A stretch of 64,000 nt of DNA from Volvox africanus (lineage: Eukaryota; Chlorophyta; Chlorophyceae; Chlamydomonadales; Volvocaceae): assembly GCA_030268105.1 (NCBI GenBank), contig BSDZ01000094.1, positions 2,608,501 to 2,672,500 of the forward strand, read 5' to 3'. The notes under the pieces were generated by a model. That model was not told the origin of the DNA, searched no databases, and saw only the letters and a program-made list of their open reading frames with translations. The position numbers and the translations under genes were made by a program. This document shows positions 11,424 through 23,175 of the stretch, piece by piece. Each line of letters starts with the position of its first letter. Positions within the stretch are counted from its first letter, which is position 1.

Positions 11424-14326
11424 ATGCGCCTTTTTCCAGTCGTGGCACTTAGCGCAATGGCGCTGCTGACCCGTGGGTCACTCGCCCAGTATTTCGGCAC
11501 GATCTTCGGCCGGGCCTTTACGCTGCCACGATCGCCACCACCCGCGGATGCCCCGGATACTGAACCAATCACCGACTGGCTGCCGCCTGCACCGGCGTCA
11601 ATTTCCTCTGGCGCATGTGTGGCTGCATTTGACTTCGGTTAGTTGTATATAATATATACTTCTTTCTTCGTCTACATCGTCGCAATGCCATTGCCGAACT
11701 CCTCTATTGTTGCTATATGTCCTTGATCTCTTTGGAGCGAACCGCACTTCATGCCACCAGGGGATACGAATGATGAAAAGAGCAATCCAAGGTTCACTCT
11801 GGGGTTTTATGACATCGTGCATCGTGTATAATAAAGCAATTTTATGACATCCATTAGCTTGCCCAGCTTGTAAACATGGGCAATACTTCTGTAAACGTGA
11901 GGTATATAAATTTCAAATTAAAAGACAAATAATCCCTCACCAGCCACAGATAAAGATAAAGATAAATAAAGCGCCACCCCGCCGCGGGGATGCATAAAGA
12001 GACATTCTTATTTTACTCGCATCACCTGTATGGGAACAACGGTTGATTGATCTCGCAATTGTTAAGGGCTATAGATATTTCACACCTTCGTTTGTCCCAG
12101 TTGACGTGCGCTGGATGCCTCTCCCGGCCTCTCTGACTTGCAGACGGGGTGTTGCGGGCAGCACCCCCGAACGCAAGGGACAAGAACGTGCCCCCGCCTG
12201 AGGCCGTAAGCGTCATCCAAGCATGCAAGGTACCCAATGGCAAAACCACCAAACGCCCCGTTAACAGGAGACTCAAATCTGGTAGCTCTCATTCCAGATT
12301 GGGACACAGAATGCGCCCCGAGGGCCACCACCACTACCTTCCTCGATTTCCGTCCGCCCACTATTAATCTATTCTTGTTAACTATCGTCATTGTACTTTT
12401 ACTTTGCGCGTGTTTGCCCTCACGCTGTAGAACGCCGGTTGGAAGATTGCCATCTGCAGCGCCAATGACAGCCCTGCGACTATGAGGATGGTGGGATTGA
12501 GGGACGACTTGTGAAGGGGGAGCTGGGTCTTGCACGGGGCCCAGTGTCGGGCGCCCCGTGTTGCAGGGGGACTTTCCAAACGCAGCGCTGACGCTGACGC
12601 TGACGCCGGCAGCGGCTGACATAGCAGGAGGTCGGCGGGTTGATTGGCATAGGGACGGCCGAATTGTGCGGGCGTTCTGGGGTGATGCAGATGGAGGTGA
12701 TTTCATCTCACCGCCATCACCTCTGTATGTGCCGTCTTAGCTGAAGCCGCAAGCCCATGTCGGGGTGCCGCGTGGGGCCCCCGTGAAGATGATCTGCAAA
12801 ACGCTGCGAGATAGCCAAGCCGAAAGGAAGGCCTAATTTACTACTTAAAAGGCAGATACGCATTGCATCGGCATCTCATCTTTCAATTTATAAGATGTGT
12901 CATAAAAGACATCGGTCGTCCTAATCGTGGCCATCAAGTGGAAGTGCTCCCGCAGAACCCTACCCAGAATTTGCGCCGTTTCCCAAGTACCTGTACTGGT
13001 ACCAACTACCAACTACCAGGATTAGTATCCGTTGATATGCGTGAGTGCGCCATCCATATATCTCGTATATGCGATTCCATGCGGTCCTTTCCCCCTGGAC
13101 CAACACCTGACACTGATCTTTCGCACACTCCACCGTGTATACGGGTGCAGGTTCTTGGACAGCGGCTGGACCCCGCTACCTTCTCATCCGAATTCTTTAG
13201 TTCGCCCGCTTTCCAGGTAAGGTGCGCCTTCACGTGACATGGTTCAGTATGATCCCAGATCTCTGTTTGCTGGTACCGTAGATCGCTGGGAGCCACACCA
13301 TTGCCGTGGATCGCTGTATTCCGGTATCGGCAATGAAACGAGGTACCAAGACCAATTTACCCGGCACCAAACCAAAGGAGCCTCATGTCCTGTATGTATG
13401 TGATGAGGATACGGAGGATGCGGATACATCATCAAACGCATTTCCTTCCTTCACCTACCTACTGGGAAATCAACGTCACGTTCCCCCTGCCCAGCTCACT
13501 CCTTACACCATTTGTTACACGAGCAACTCTCACCTTGTTGAATCCTCAGCTTCTGACAGGAAATCCAGCCACCTCGAACTCCCCATGCATGTGAGCAACC
13601 ACTGTCCACGCCGCTGCCTCTTGGTTGATTACATGTGTCCACGAATTATCGCAATGTCATCTCAACCCAACCTCCCCCTTTCGTTCCACTGCAAAATAAA
13701 AAAAATAAAATTACCAAGACGCATAATGATGACAAGTCCGTCACCTTGAGGAACCTGATCAGCTTCTTCAACACGAGCCCCCAGTGTATCATGTTCTTTG
13801 ATGATAAGGTACGACGGAAGGCTCTATACGGCATATCTATCCAATGTAGGTGAGGTACAAAACCCTGTCCCCTTCCCCGTTCGGACTTTCGTGGACACTG
13901 CGGTCCCGCCTCATCCACTTCGCCCTGCCAAGGCATACATGTACACACAGCCAGTTACACTTTGTCACCATACGCATCTATGCAGGGCTGGAATAAACCC
14001 TATGCGCAACAGACAGGGGTGCTTTTCATTCATACGCCACCTGACACAGGTAAGCATGCTGCAAACTATGTCTGGCATATGGTATCCCTCGCCACAGAGA
14101 GAGTGCGCGCGGAGCTAAGAGCCTAGCCTTTAGGTCGTGCCGTTATGATGCTGGCAACGGGCTAATGGATAAGGATTCGTATTTGGCTATGACATCTGCT
14201 GCAGCTCGGTCGCGATTTCATTCCTGGACGACTGGATACGCCCTGTTTCTGGCTTCAGGTGTCACCTATAACGACTTCCAGCGTGCGCAACAGGCTATTC
14301 CCCGCTACTGCAACTGCGCGAGTTAG
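11424..14326 (+). CDS. secreted HAD-like protein (paralogue B)
   Basis: Seven exons in phase: 11424-11637, 12144-12229, 12431-12490, 13151-13216, 13719-13808, 13986-14049 and 14259-14326 (TAG), giving 215 residues. A signal peptide lies at residues 1-22 (MRLFPVVALSAMALLTRGSLA). The HAD core matches paralogue A exon by exon: AFDFDGVLR (motif I, Asp70 and Asp72), GWKIAICSAND (motif II region; that exon is exactly 20 codons in both genes), RLDPATFSSEFFSSPAFQ, SPQCIMFFDD (motif IV) and YNDFQRAQQ with a CNC near the end. It lacks the long Ser/Gly tail and stops right after the core. Motif I is DFDGV where A has DFDET, so the usual Thr is replaced by Val. A secreted hydrolase or binding protein derived from a HAD phosphatase is the best reading; the substrate is unknown. 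Confidence 0.78.
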
Positions 14327-17300
14327 CTAGCTTATGTGCGTCATGCGGGTGTTGTATGTGCGCTGTGCCCGTGCAGGTAGGGTGTTTACCCAGCGCAGTT
14401 TGATTCGCACAGCACAGCACAGCACACGGAGAGGTTCTGTGCGGCATAGAGGCAGTGGCAGGCCATGTATACATAGCGAAGGGTCATTGCCACAAGAGAA
14501 GATTATCCTGAAATGATGAAACGGGGACTCTAAAACACGACTCGAGTAGAAGATGCCCTGGTTTATAATTGTGACGTAAGGAGGTGGCCTGTGACGCGAC
14601 GTGGTGTGTGTGGTCCCTGTGCGGGGGGTGGTTGATTGAGGTAGGGTCCTGCATGGCTGTTGCTTGCTGCTTTCTATCCGCGGTCCCCAGCCAGGTCTGG
14701 TTATTGTGAAGTCGTTATTGAGGCTAGGGAGATGATATTGGGCCATCGGGCAGTTCGGGGGGAACACAATCGCTGACTGCGTTTACAGGAGTCAGGGTGC
14801 TGACTGGTGAGTGATCAATGATATAATGAGGCACACGACATGTGCGCACCTCCTCTGAGAAGGGGTTGTTGGTGAACTCACAAACATCCTCGGCCACAAC
14901 AACGGGGCCCCAAGAGGGGATACCAAGAGAGTGACCTGGTATCGTACACCGCAAGGCTCCCAGAAAGAAATGTTGCCATTAAAACCACAAGCTATGCAAC
15001 TATAGATTGCAAGGGGAGTTAGTCTCCCTAGGCAGTTCTTCGAGATTTTGCCACTCAGCACGTAAATTGTACATGGTAGAGGGGGTAGGAAGAGTCCGGC
15101 ATGCTGCCAAACGCTGGACGTAGGAAGTTCCCATTCGCGGGCACCATCATTCATTTAGCGGCTTTGTAGTTCACACCTTACACTGGAAGTACCAGACATG
15201 TTATGTAGGGCTCCGGCGCCCAGGGGCACAGCACTGCCATGCATGCACATGTGTGTTCCAGCACCATTCAACACTGGGTGGTGGAAACAGAAAAGTTATC
15301 CACATCCTGTATTGTACTCAGGAACGCAGGAACTCTCTGCAAATGACACCTTCAGGAATTGTCCGTAACGGGGACGCGGACAACATCGCGGCAAGGGTAC
15401 GCTCTGGCACGCAGTATGTGATACGGGGCAACGTGCTTACCGGCCAAAACAAGCCAACCTACCAGCGGATCCACAAGAAAGTAGATCTTTCTCCGTCCCC
15501 CAAACTCCCTTCCGAAAAAACGGTAGGTTTGGGTGAACAGGTGCGAACACAGTTCACCGCTATACCTGCCTTAGAGCCCTAAAACCTAAACCTTAAAGCC
15601 CTAAACACAGTTCACCTAATGCTCTCCCAGCAAGTGTTTCTTGGGAGGCGCGTCTGTGCATTCCGCTTACTACTGGACGAAGCTGATGTTGCGCTTCGCA
15701 TCGTTTGTCCATTCATCCGCCTTCAACCGACGAAGCCGTAACAGTATTTGCATCTTGCTAGGGGGCTCCGGATTCGGAAGCGTGTTCGCTGTTGATGACA
15801 TGCGCCAATGAGACCCCCACGCCATGTTGGGATGTAAATAAGGCAAACACTTTATTGTTAATATATAGGACGGTGATTCAGTCGGATGTGGATTTACCTT
15901 TATCTTTTCCTGTGGCATTCAGTTTTCTTCACCCTTTCCATAACGGGTAGCATAATCGAACGACACGAATACAGCCTTGCCCTGACGTGCCTACTTGGCA
16001 CGGCCATGAAGTGGCATCGGTAGCAGCACTCGTCCTTACAGCGGGCCTTGGAGTCTCTAATACCCGCGACAAGTCTATCACGGGTGATCCGATGCTGATC
16101 GGATCACCCATCCAATTGGCCCATCCTACCAAACAATAACGCATGACGTGACTCCGGCCCGGCACCCGCTAACGGTATTGTATTACTTTTCAGCCGCGGT
16201 TGCTGCGACGACTCCCGACGACCATACTGCCGTCGCCGCCACTTCCACCGCATCCTCCAGCTCGTAACAATCTAAAGAGCAATTGTTTCAAGAAGACAGC
16301 TCTCAAAATCCCCACAGATACAACGCCTGCAGACGCAACAACTCGAAAGAATGTGGTCAGACATGAGTGTCTATTAACGTCACCATGTACGCCACTGCTG
16401 ATGCGAAAATGAGAGAGGTGACCAGACGGGATTCACATGCCGCAAGATATAATATGCCACATTCACGAACGACGATGAGAACGCGCCAAAAGATATGGCC
16501 AAAGCACTTCGCAACGAATGGAATCAGTCAACGATAACTACCAAATGCTGCCCCGCAATCTCAACGACTAGATATGCGGCCGACCGAAACCCCCCAAAGC
16601 CTGTCGCCGGTCAAAACGGAAGCAGATCATTCCATCCGCCTTGAAATCTAGCAGCCTCATACGCAGCACAACCTTGCGCCACCGCACCACAGCACGTATC
16701 GCAAGACCCTTCTTTCCGGTACATAAGATGAGCCTCAGTAAAGCAAACCCGCGAGGTACACGTAGCAACTTTGGTTAAGACATACACTACCTCGCGCAAC
16801 CTTAACGGTTCAGATCTTCCGAACCGTGCATCCGCTCGCCTACAAGTTCCAGATAAACCCAACGATTTTTCCGGAAAGACCTATTGTTCTCCGGGCCTAC
16901 TGCCGCGGTGGGCCGTGGGTCGAAGACAGGCCACCACCAGAGACTCTTAGGAAAATATGTTTAGTAAATTCCTGCCCGGCGAAACAAACACCGCCATCGG
17001 TAACATGGAAGGCATTTTTAAATAGCTCATAACTTTCAAAAGCTCATTTTCCCACCGACCACGAAGCCTCCCTTTATGTTCGTTAGAAACGATTCGCGCA
17101 GCGAATGGGGTCTCTTAGAAGCCTATCAACACCAATACCCCAAGCTCGTCGCCGCTCGACCCGTCGCCATAAAGTCGCCACCGGAAAATAACGTGAAGGC
17201 CGTGGATCCAAAGGAAGGGGCGACACGGCCGCAGGGTCATACCTTCTCGGCCTCTAGCCGTAATCCGCCCCACATGAAAAAGGTTATGCACGGAAGGCCC

Positions 17301-17947
17301 CACTTCCTCCCTCGAAGCTTTGGAGGGAGGCGCGCCATGCAAGGCCTTCCTCCGGTTATATGACGTAATCCCATTGAAGTACGTGAAGATCCAAATACGG
17401 CCGCTGGGCAATTCGCTGCCAGCATGTCTACAGTTGCCTTCTCTAACACATGTACCACAAGTTTAATCCTCACCTGATAGAGGGGACACCATTTGAGTAT
17501 CAAGGCAGGCAGGATGAAAACCCACTTCCTCAGCATCGCAAGCTGAAAGGAAATGATAAACAGTGTGGGGGTATACGTCCCGTGCCGTCGTGAGTACCTG
17601 GCATGAAGCGAAGCAAGTTTTCGGCCCAGCCACTTTAATAATAATACGATCAAAACGTACCATATGCATACCATTGTCCAGACCTCGCCGAACCAAGGGA
17701 AGGTTATACGCACCGGCGCGGGCACGTGTGAACCCATTTAAGCCACGTGGAACTATGTGAACATGCCAATATCCCACCATACAATTGGTTAAAACCAAAT
17801 CCTTGCTTCGCAGCAAGCCGCCACAAGCAGCACTGGCAAGCAGCATACAGCTCGGCCCTTATGTCCGGGGGAAACTAGGGAAATTGCTACATACAGTGCA
17901 CGAGACCGGGCAGTTTTAAGGATTGATAGAACCTAAACGACCTTCGG
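14327..17947. other. intergenic region; weak ORFs, no supported gene
   Basis: Open frames exist on both strands (15253-15582 +, 15670-15918 -, 16568-16768 -). Two overlapping minus frames at 17237-17737 and 17463-17846 are open; one is strongly hydrophobic, the other reads LLRSKDLVLTNCMVGYW. None shows a complete domain, and overlapping open frames suggest mobile-element debris. A telomere-like CCCTAAAACCTAAACC lies at about 15579. Confidence 0.35.
15577..15607. repeat. interstitial telomere-like motif
   Basis: GCCCTAAAACCTAAACC followed by a further CCCTAAAC unit resembles three imperfect units of the volvocine telomere complement CCCTAAAA. Too short to mark a chromosome end. Confidence 0.4.
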
Positions 17948-20935
17948 TTAATCAAAACTGAAATTTAACAAAGCCTCCGCCTCTGTCTGCAACGCGCGTT
18001 GCTCCTCGTCAAACGCCAAATGGGGGGCCCGGGGCCCAGAGCACACCACGGTGAGAGTCCCTCCCGCTCCCGCTCCCGGCATCGTCCCTTCCACCGAAGT
18101 CATGCCGTTTGCGCCATCAGCCATACCATCAGCCATCGCCATGCCCGTCGTGCATGTGCCCTCCGAACTCAGCCCGGTGGGGCCCAAGCCAACCGCGCCC
18201 GTAGTGGAGTCATGCTGAGCTGACTCGGGCGCTGGGCCACAGAGCTCCGCTATGAAGCTTTGCAGCTCAGTGTCTGCCAGGTAGTCCGACTCCGGCACAA
18301 GATCCGCCAGGTCCATTACCGCATCCGAACAGCGTGGCACCACGGATGGCATTGGGCCCAGCCCGTCCACATTGATGCAGCCGCTGCTGCAGCTCACCGA
18401 CGGCCGGCTCCTGGCTAGACTAAATCCGATGCCGGGGTTCCTCTCTAAAAGGCTGTTTGGGGCCCCCTGCATCATGCCAATGCCTAAACCATTGGCCATG
18501 CTATTTACACCCCCCTTTATCATGGCCCCGGCGCCGGAGCCCTCCAGTGAGCTTAAACCTCCTGAGCTTGCCGACGGACCTGCACCCAAGCCCTGGGCTC
18601 TGTCGAGCCCCTCACCAGGGTGTGTCTGAAGCGGCACAAGCAAGGACACAGAAACTGGCAAACACATTTCGTCCATTGTCGTGTTCACGCCCCCGGACAG
18701 AATGCCTGCGCCGCGGGGGTTGAAGCCACCCGCGCCGCCATTACCCGGCGACGACACTATCCCTGAGCCGTGAATGTCCTTGGGCATGGAGCGGCATACC
18801 AGCGCCATCTCTGGACGCTGATGCTGCGACTGCAGCGGAGCGGAGTCGAACTGCTGAACCGCCTGCAAGGCGAAGCCGCGTGCAGGAGGCGCAAGCAGCT
18901 CATGCGCGCTATACGCCTTGCTGCGCTTGAGGGCCTGCAGGGCGTCGCCGTCGCCACCCCGAGTTGCCGTTGCCATGCAGACGCCAGCCCCAATGTGCCT
19001 CTCCACACCGCCAACGCCAGCAACCTCCTCTGGCACACCTGTTAAGTCCTGCTTCTGCTGCACTTCGAGTTGCCGTTGCTGAACCTGTAACTGCTGTTGT
19101 TGTTGCAACAACTGCTGTTGCAGCTGCTCCTCCCAACATCGGTCCGCTGCGCTGCGCTTGTAGGAGCGGCCACTTATCGGCGAGCCCATTTCGCTCGGGG
19201 CGTTGCTTACGCCCGCCGACGCATAACCTTGGCTGGTGCGGCATGCCAACTGAGTTTGCACACCCGGCAACCGAGCCCCCGCTGCGACCGCAAGGACGGC
19301 TTGAGATGGTGATATGCCCATTTGCTCCAGCTTCTGTAGCCTGACGGCTGCAATCTGAGTCTCTAACGCTGCCTGTGGCGCACTATAGGCCCGCTCCAAC
19401 GGCGCACTGGCGGGCCCGCCTGGCTGGGAGAGGACATTTGGAGACGAGCCTCGCAGCACGGCCTGGCGCATTGACAATCGTTGTAGCAGCAGCTCATGCT
19501 GGCGCCGATGCTGCTGCTGCTGTGTTGGGAATCCCGACGGGCTGGAGCCAAGCAGCAGCTCCGAGTTCACGCCTCCCGCTTGGCCTAGGCCTGACAAAGT
19601 TTCATTTGGGTTAGACCTGCCATTATGTAAGGGCATCGAGGCCATCATCGTTGCCTGAGAGGCACTGCAGGACATGCTCGGCGAGGACGTCTGGCTCGAC
19701 TGTTGCACTGCAGCCATAAGCCGCATCTTCGCAATCTGACCCGCTGCCATCGTGCCCCAGCCCAGCTCAGGCCCAACCTGGTGACCAGATATGGGACCCA
19801 ACGAAGCGGCACTCGGACTGCCCGCTGCTCCTAGGGTGGCGGGCCCCGAACCAGTATGGCCCGCTTGGTGGTGATTCCGCTTAGGTGGTAGCCCAAGTCT
19901 TGCGCGCACCTGGGCTTCAAGCCCCACAGTGCCGAGGCGGTCCGCATTGCCAAGCAAGTTTGATGACATAGGTGCACATGGCGATAGCTGTTCCTGTTGC
20001 ATATCCCCCTGCTTTTGGAAGATCTGCTGTTGCTGGAGCTGCTGCCGCAGTTTTAACTGTTGTTGTTGGAGATGCAGCTGTCGCAGTTGCATCTGGGGGC
20101 CTGTTGAAGTGGTTACGACAGAGCCTGGCATGGATGCATCTGCATTCATGCCTCCAGGGCTGGCCTGGCGCAATGGTGTTCCATGCATGACAGTTGCGGC
20201 AGACTGCTGCTGCTGTTGCAGCTGCGGACCTCGTGGTGTGTTAGGCGCTAATAATAGACTGTTGATAAAAGTTGCCATGTCCTGCCGGTTGATGAGTGAT
20301 GTCGTTGGTAACTTGCAAGGCAAGTCATAACTGCTGGCTGGTGTGGGTCCTGCCGCAGGGTCTGAGCAATCCATGGACCTGCCGAGACTGTTAGCGATGG
20401 GCCTGCAATGATGGCCATCTTGCCTGAATGTTGCATCGGCAGATTGACATGCTGTATCAGCCTGGAGGCCTCGAATAGCAGCCCTGTTGCACGCCTCAGT
20501 GCCGTTGTCCAGACGAAGAGGAGGTAGCACGCGGCCACCCTGCTGGTGGCTGGCGACCTCCTCGTCGGATAGCTGGGTATGTCCCGGCAACTGCGTTGCC
20601 ACCTGGTGCTGTTGCACCGTTAGACATCGCTCCTGCCGATGCCCCTGTTGTTGCTGCAGTAACCGGAGGACCTTGCTGGCTGCCATGCCGGTATCAGATG
20701 CTTGCGTTGATGGCAGCATAGGCTCCTCGCGCTGCTCCAGGGCAGTTGATTCATTCATGATTGGGCTGCCAAACGAGCTCGAGGAGCTCTGTTTGCAGGC
20801 GGCAGTTGCCAAATTCGGTGCCCCCATTGCAGCTCCAGCTGCCGAAGGACCGTCAAAGCGAACTTCATTGACACGCCGCACATTGGCCTGGGGCACAGGA
20901 AAGTACGGTTGCTGCTGGTGTTGTTGCGCTGCCAT
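17948..20935 (-). CDS. Gln-rich low-complexity protein, possible transcription regulator
   Basis: One open exon of 995 codons from the first in-frame ATG (20935) to TAA. The frame is open a little further upstream without another ATG. The protein is rich in Gln runs (for example around 19080-19130 and 20030-20090) interspersed with Ser, Gly, Pro and Ala. No folded domain was recognised. The C-terminus is acidic and hydrophobic (VPESDYLADTELQSFIAEL, then EALLNFSFD at the end), like an activation domain, and the N-terminus carries PVPQANVRRVNEVRFDG. A nuclear coactivator-type role is inferred from composition only. Fragments of this gene recur at 23.2-23.7 and 25.5 kb, which supports it as a real, formerly duplicated gene. 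Introns inside the long frame cannot be excluded. Confidence 0.7.
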   Translation of the reverse strand: MAAQQHQQQPYFPVPQANVRRVNEVRFDGPSAAGAAMGAPNLATAACKQSSSSSFGSPIMNESTALEQREEPMLPSTQASDTGMAASKVLRLLQQQQGHRQERCLTVQQHQVATQLPGHTQLSDEEVASHQQGGRVLPPLRLDNGTEACNRAAIRGLQADTACQSADATFRQDGHHCRPIANSLGRSMDCSDPAAGPTPASSYDLPCKLPTTSLINRQDMATFINSLLLAPNTPRGPQLQQQQQSAATVMHGTPLRQASPGGMNADASMPGSVVTTSTGPQMQLRQLHLQQQQLKLRQQLQQQQIFQKQGDMQQEQLSPCAPMSSNLLGNADRLGTVGLEAQVRARLGLPPKRNHHQAGHTGSGPATLGAAGSPSAASLGPISGHQVGPELGWGTMAAGQIAKMRLMAAVQQSSQTSSPSMSCSASQATMMASMPLHNGRSNPNETLSGLGQAGGVNSELLLGSSPSGFPTQQQQHRRQHELLLQRLSMRQAVLRGSSPNVLSQPGGPASAPLERAYSAPQAALETQIAAVRLQKLEQMGISPSQAVLAVAAGARLPGVQTQLACRTSQGYASAGVSNAPSEMGSPISGRSYKRSAADRCWEEQLQQQLLQQQQQLQVQQRQLEVQQKQDLTGVPEEVAGVGGVERHIGAGVCMATATRGGDGDALQALKRSKAYSAHELLAPPARGFALQAVQQFDSAPLQSQHQRPEMALVCRSMPKDIHGSGIVSSPGNGGAGGFNPRGAGILSGGVNTTMDEMCLPVSVSLLVPLQTHPGEGLDRAQGLGAGPSASSGGLSSLEGSGAGAMIKGGVNSMANGLGIGMMQGAPNSLLERNPGIGFSLARSRPSVSCSSGCINVDGLGPMPSVVPRCSDAVMDLADLVPESDYLADTELQSFIAELCGPAPESAQHDSTTGAVGLGPTGLSSEGTCTTGMAMADGMADGANGMTSVEGTMPGAGAGGTLTVVCSGPRAPHLAFDEEQRALQTEAEALLNFSFD

Positions 20936-21475
20936 TGGTGGGTGCGAATCCTTGCTATTCAAGCCCAGCCAAGTTTCGTAGACTAGACTGCTTGACCTGT
21001 GGACCAGTTACACCTGCGCTAGACGGCAAGGCTGGGGGAGATAGCAGCGCGTTTGGCCCCGGCAGCCTCCCGACCGGCAGCCTCCCGACCTGCGTCTGGG
21101 CTTGCACTGCGACTGCGACCCGAAGAGTTCAATTCTAAAATAGCGGACAGTCCTGATGGCTGTTCGACTCGATGAATAGGCTGCTGCGACAGCATACCGC
21201 TGACTTGGACAGAAAATGTCCTCTGCAAACAATGGACGGCGACAACACGAAAAAAACTTAGCAGGTGTGAAAACGGTGGGCTTGGTCGCATGGCTTCGTC
21301 AAACCATTCCAACTCGGCAGGCGTGTGATTCGGGCGAACAAGAAGCGGCCCACCACGCGCACCTTAGCACCCTCAGACAGTTGTTCATCTATATCTGCAT
21401 AGATGAACCTTCAAGTCACAACCTGAGCCTTATTATCACGCCCGAAACAGCAGAAAGCCAACCGCGCTCTATGTT
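20831..21475. repeat. duplicated 5'/promoter block, copy 1
   Basis: Covers codons of the N-terminus of the Gln-rich gene and about 540 bases upstream of its ATG. The same sequence recurs at about 23176-23715 in the same orientation with substitutions and indels. Shared words include GTCAAAGCGAACTTCATTGA, CTGCTGCGACAGCATACCG and GGCGACAACACGAAAA. Confidence 0.85.
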
Positions 21476-21485
21476 CAGGTTGGGT

Positions 21486-21637
21486 AGCAATCAGGAGAGT
21501 GGTGAAGGGGGGGTTGTCTCGCTCCCGCGATAGGGCGGCTCTTACTGTCCTGAACTTATTGTGATTATTTGAACAAACATATATGTAACGATTGTAGTCG
21601 TCTACAGAATGGTGCGTCGGCAAAAAAATGCACTTCG
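21486..21637 (+). repeat. left terminal inverted repeat
   Basis: Pairs with 23021-23172 in inverse orientation. Matching segments include the G-run after GGTGAAG, the CTCGCTCCC(G/A)CGATAGGGC block and TTTGAACAAACATATAT. Confidence 0.8.
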
Positions 21638-21838
21638 CGTCGGGCCCATGAAGGGATATACACTTCTGCTATTTGATATGATATATCCAGACAGAACGTC
21701 TGGACTTATAAAAGCGTATTCTTGTGCTCCCTGAAACCTCGCCCATATTGCTGACCTAGAAACCACCCGCTGCTTGATAGAAGACCTTGAAATTGAAGAA
21801 CTCCACATTGGAAGAACTCCACATCCGAGTGTATAGGT

Positions 21839-22406
21839 CTACACCTGCAAGAACTTCCGCGCGTCGGGCCCTTGAACGCTGGCCAGCTTGATGGCAACAG
21901 TGAACCGCTCGCAGCCCATCTTGGTGAGTTCCAAGAGCCGTGAGTAAAGGGGCTCGTCTTGGCAAAACTTCTCCGGCGGCGTGATGCCTTGCTGACAGTA
22001 GTAACACCAGATGCTGCCAGCAACACCACCCCCTCTAGACGCCCCAACTCCGATCGGAACAGATAACCACTCCGAATCATACGTGACAACGCGCGCAACC
22101 GTTTCCCCGACTGTGCACTGTAGGAACAAGCACTCCTCTGACTGCCTTGCAAACAGCTCTAGCTGGACTTGTGCGTAGTGCGTAGCCATCATCTGCTCCA
22201 AGACACGCTTCCAAGGTGCGTACACGTAGTGCCCATCAGGGACATTCTCCTTGCCTCTGGGTTTTCGCGTATGGGAATTGCGACTTGAACTCCAGCACCA
22301 CCCGCGTTTGTGCCTCATTGGCTGCCTGTACTAGCAGTAGTCCGTCTGGTGCGGTTTTGTGGTTGATGGTTTTGTGGCGCTTTGGCACCCCCAGCGATAG
22401 GTCCAT
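21839..22406 (-). pseudogene. YqaJ-like PD-(D/E)XK nuclease fragment, frameshifted
   Basis: Starting at an ATG at 22406, one frame holds TAPDGLLLVQAANEAQ and VVLEFKSQFPYAK, then hits a stop. The next frame continues KENVPDGHYVYAPW, HYAQVQLELFARQ and IWCYYCQQG and ends at 21839. The order PDG, then ExK, then QxQLEL is the signature of YqaJ/lambda-exonuclease-type nucleases, which occur as accessory proteins of some eukaryotic DNA transposons. The frame change near 22240 is unexplained by an intron of normal size, so the copy is probably dead. An N-terminal extension up to about 22558 in another frame is also open. Its place inside the inverted-repeat element supports a transposon origin. Confidence 0.6.
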
Positions 22407-23020
22407 AGCTCCTCACCGTCTTGCGTAAGCCTTGGGTTTGGCTTCAGTTTATGGCGGTCAGTGTTTTCTGCGTCTCCACGGGCCTCAACTTGGGATTTGG
22501 GGAACCACTCATCACTCTTGTTCTGGTATGACCGTAGGAAGTCTTCACCCCCCTGCAAGGGGTAATTACAAATACTTTAGGGGTTTCGGAATGGGATTGT
22601 GTTTCTCCTACTTCGCCTAACTATCATGAAATTTCTCAATGTGAGCGCACGGCTCCATGGGAGATGTGACGACGGTCACGTGGAAATAACATTTCAATTT
22701 TGCGCTGTAACATGACTCGTCCAGCAACTTGAGCCCGGATTGCTTATACTTCTGAAGTTTCTTCATTGTGGTGATGCGCGAGACTTGGGAACTGAAGCTT
22801 CAATATGTCCGAATTTCATTATCTGTTTTCACGACACTCGGGGAACCCATAGTCAAATGTCAGACAACGAAGGTCTGAAATAGTCATATGACATTGGGGC
22901 CCTTCGAAATGAATAAAAAGAGCTTCAATGGATAGTACACAATTCAATCTAGGACATTTAAAATATTTAGGTCAGAATACGCAGTTTTCCCACTTTTCTA
23001 TCCACCAGGCATGGGAGCTA

Positions 23021-23172
23021 GGGCACTTTTTTGCGGACGCACAGTTCTGTGGACTACACTCGTTCTAATATATGTTTGTTCAAATAGTCCGAACACGTTT
23101 CCAGGACAACAGCAGCTGCCCTATCGTGGGAGCGAGATGACACCCCCCCCCTTCATCACTGTCCTGATTGCT
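23021..23172 (-). repeat. right terminal inverted repeat
   Basis: Inverse partner of 21486-21637, ending CCTGATTGCT. It abuts the second copy of the Gln-rich gene's 5' block. Confidence 0.8.
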
Positions 23173-23175
23173 AGC

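Larger units (their letters stand above)
21486..23172. mobile_element. DNA-transposon-like element with 150-bp terminal inverted repeats
   Basis: The two ends are imperfect inverted copies of about 150 bases (21486-21637 and 23021-23172), beginning AGCAATCAGG and sharing TTTGAACAAACATATAT and GTGCGTC. The interior carries a broken nuclease frame on the minus strand. The element lies exactly between the two copies of the Gln-rich gene's 5' block. No clear target-site duplication is visible (left flank GTTGGGT, right flank AGCAGCT), so the exact ends, or insertion by simple transposition, are not settled. It is probably defective, since no complete transposase frame is present. Confidence 0.65.

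Noticed and set aside
12080..12706. 208-codon minus-strand frame
   Set aside because: It overlaps phase-consistent exons 2 and 3 of HAD paralogue B on the other strand and shows no domain.
15253..15582. 109-codon plus-strand frame
   Set aside because: No motif or splice support, and it runs into a telomere-like repeat; too weak to call a gene.
17237..17846. Two overlapping minus-strand frames, one with several hydrophobic stretches
   Set aside because: Neither has a recognisable domain or supported start and splice sites. Two open overlapping frames cannot both be real; left as unassigned.
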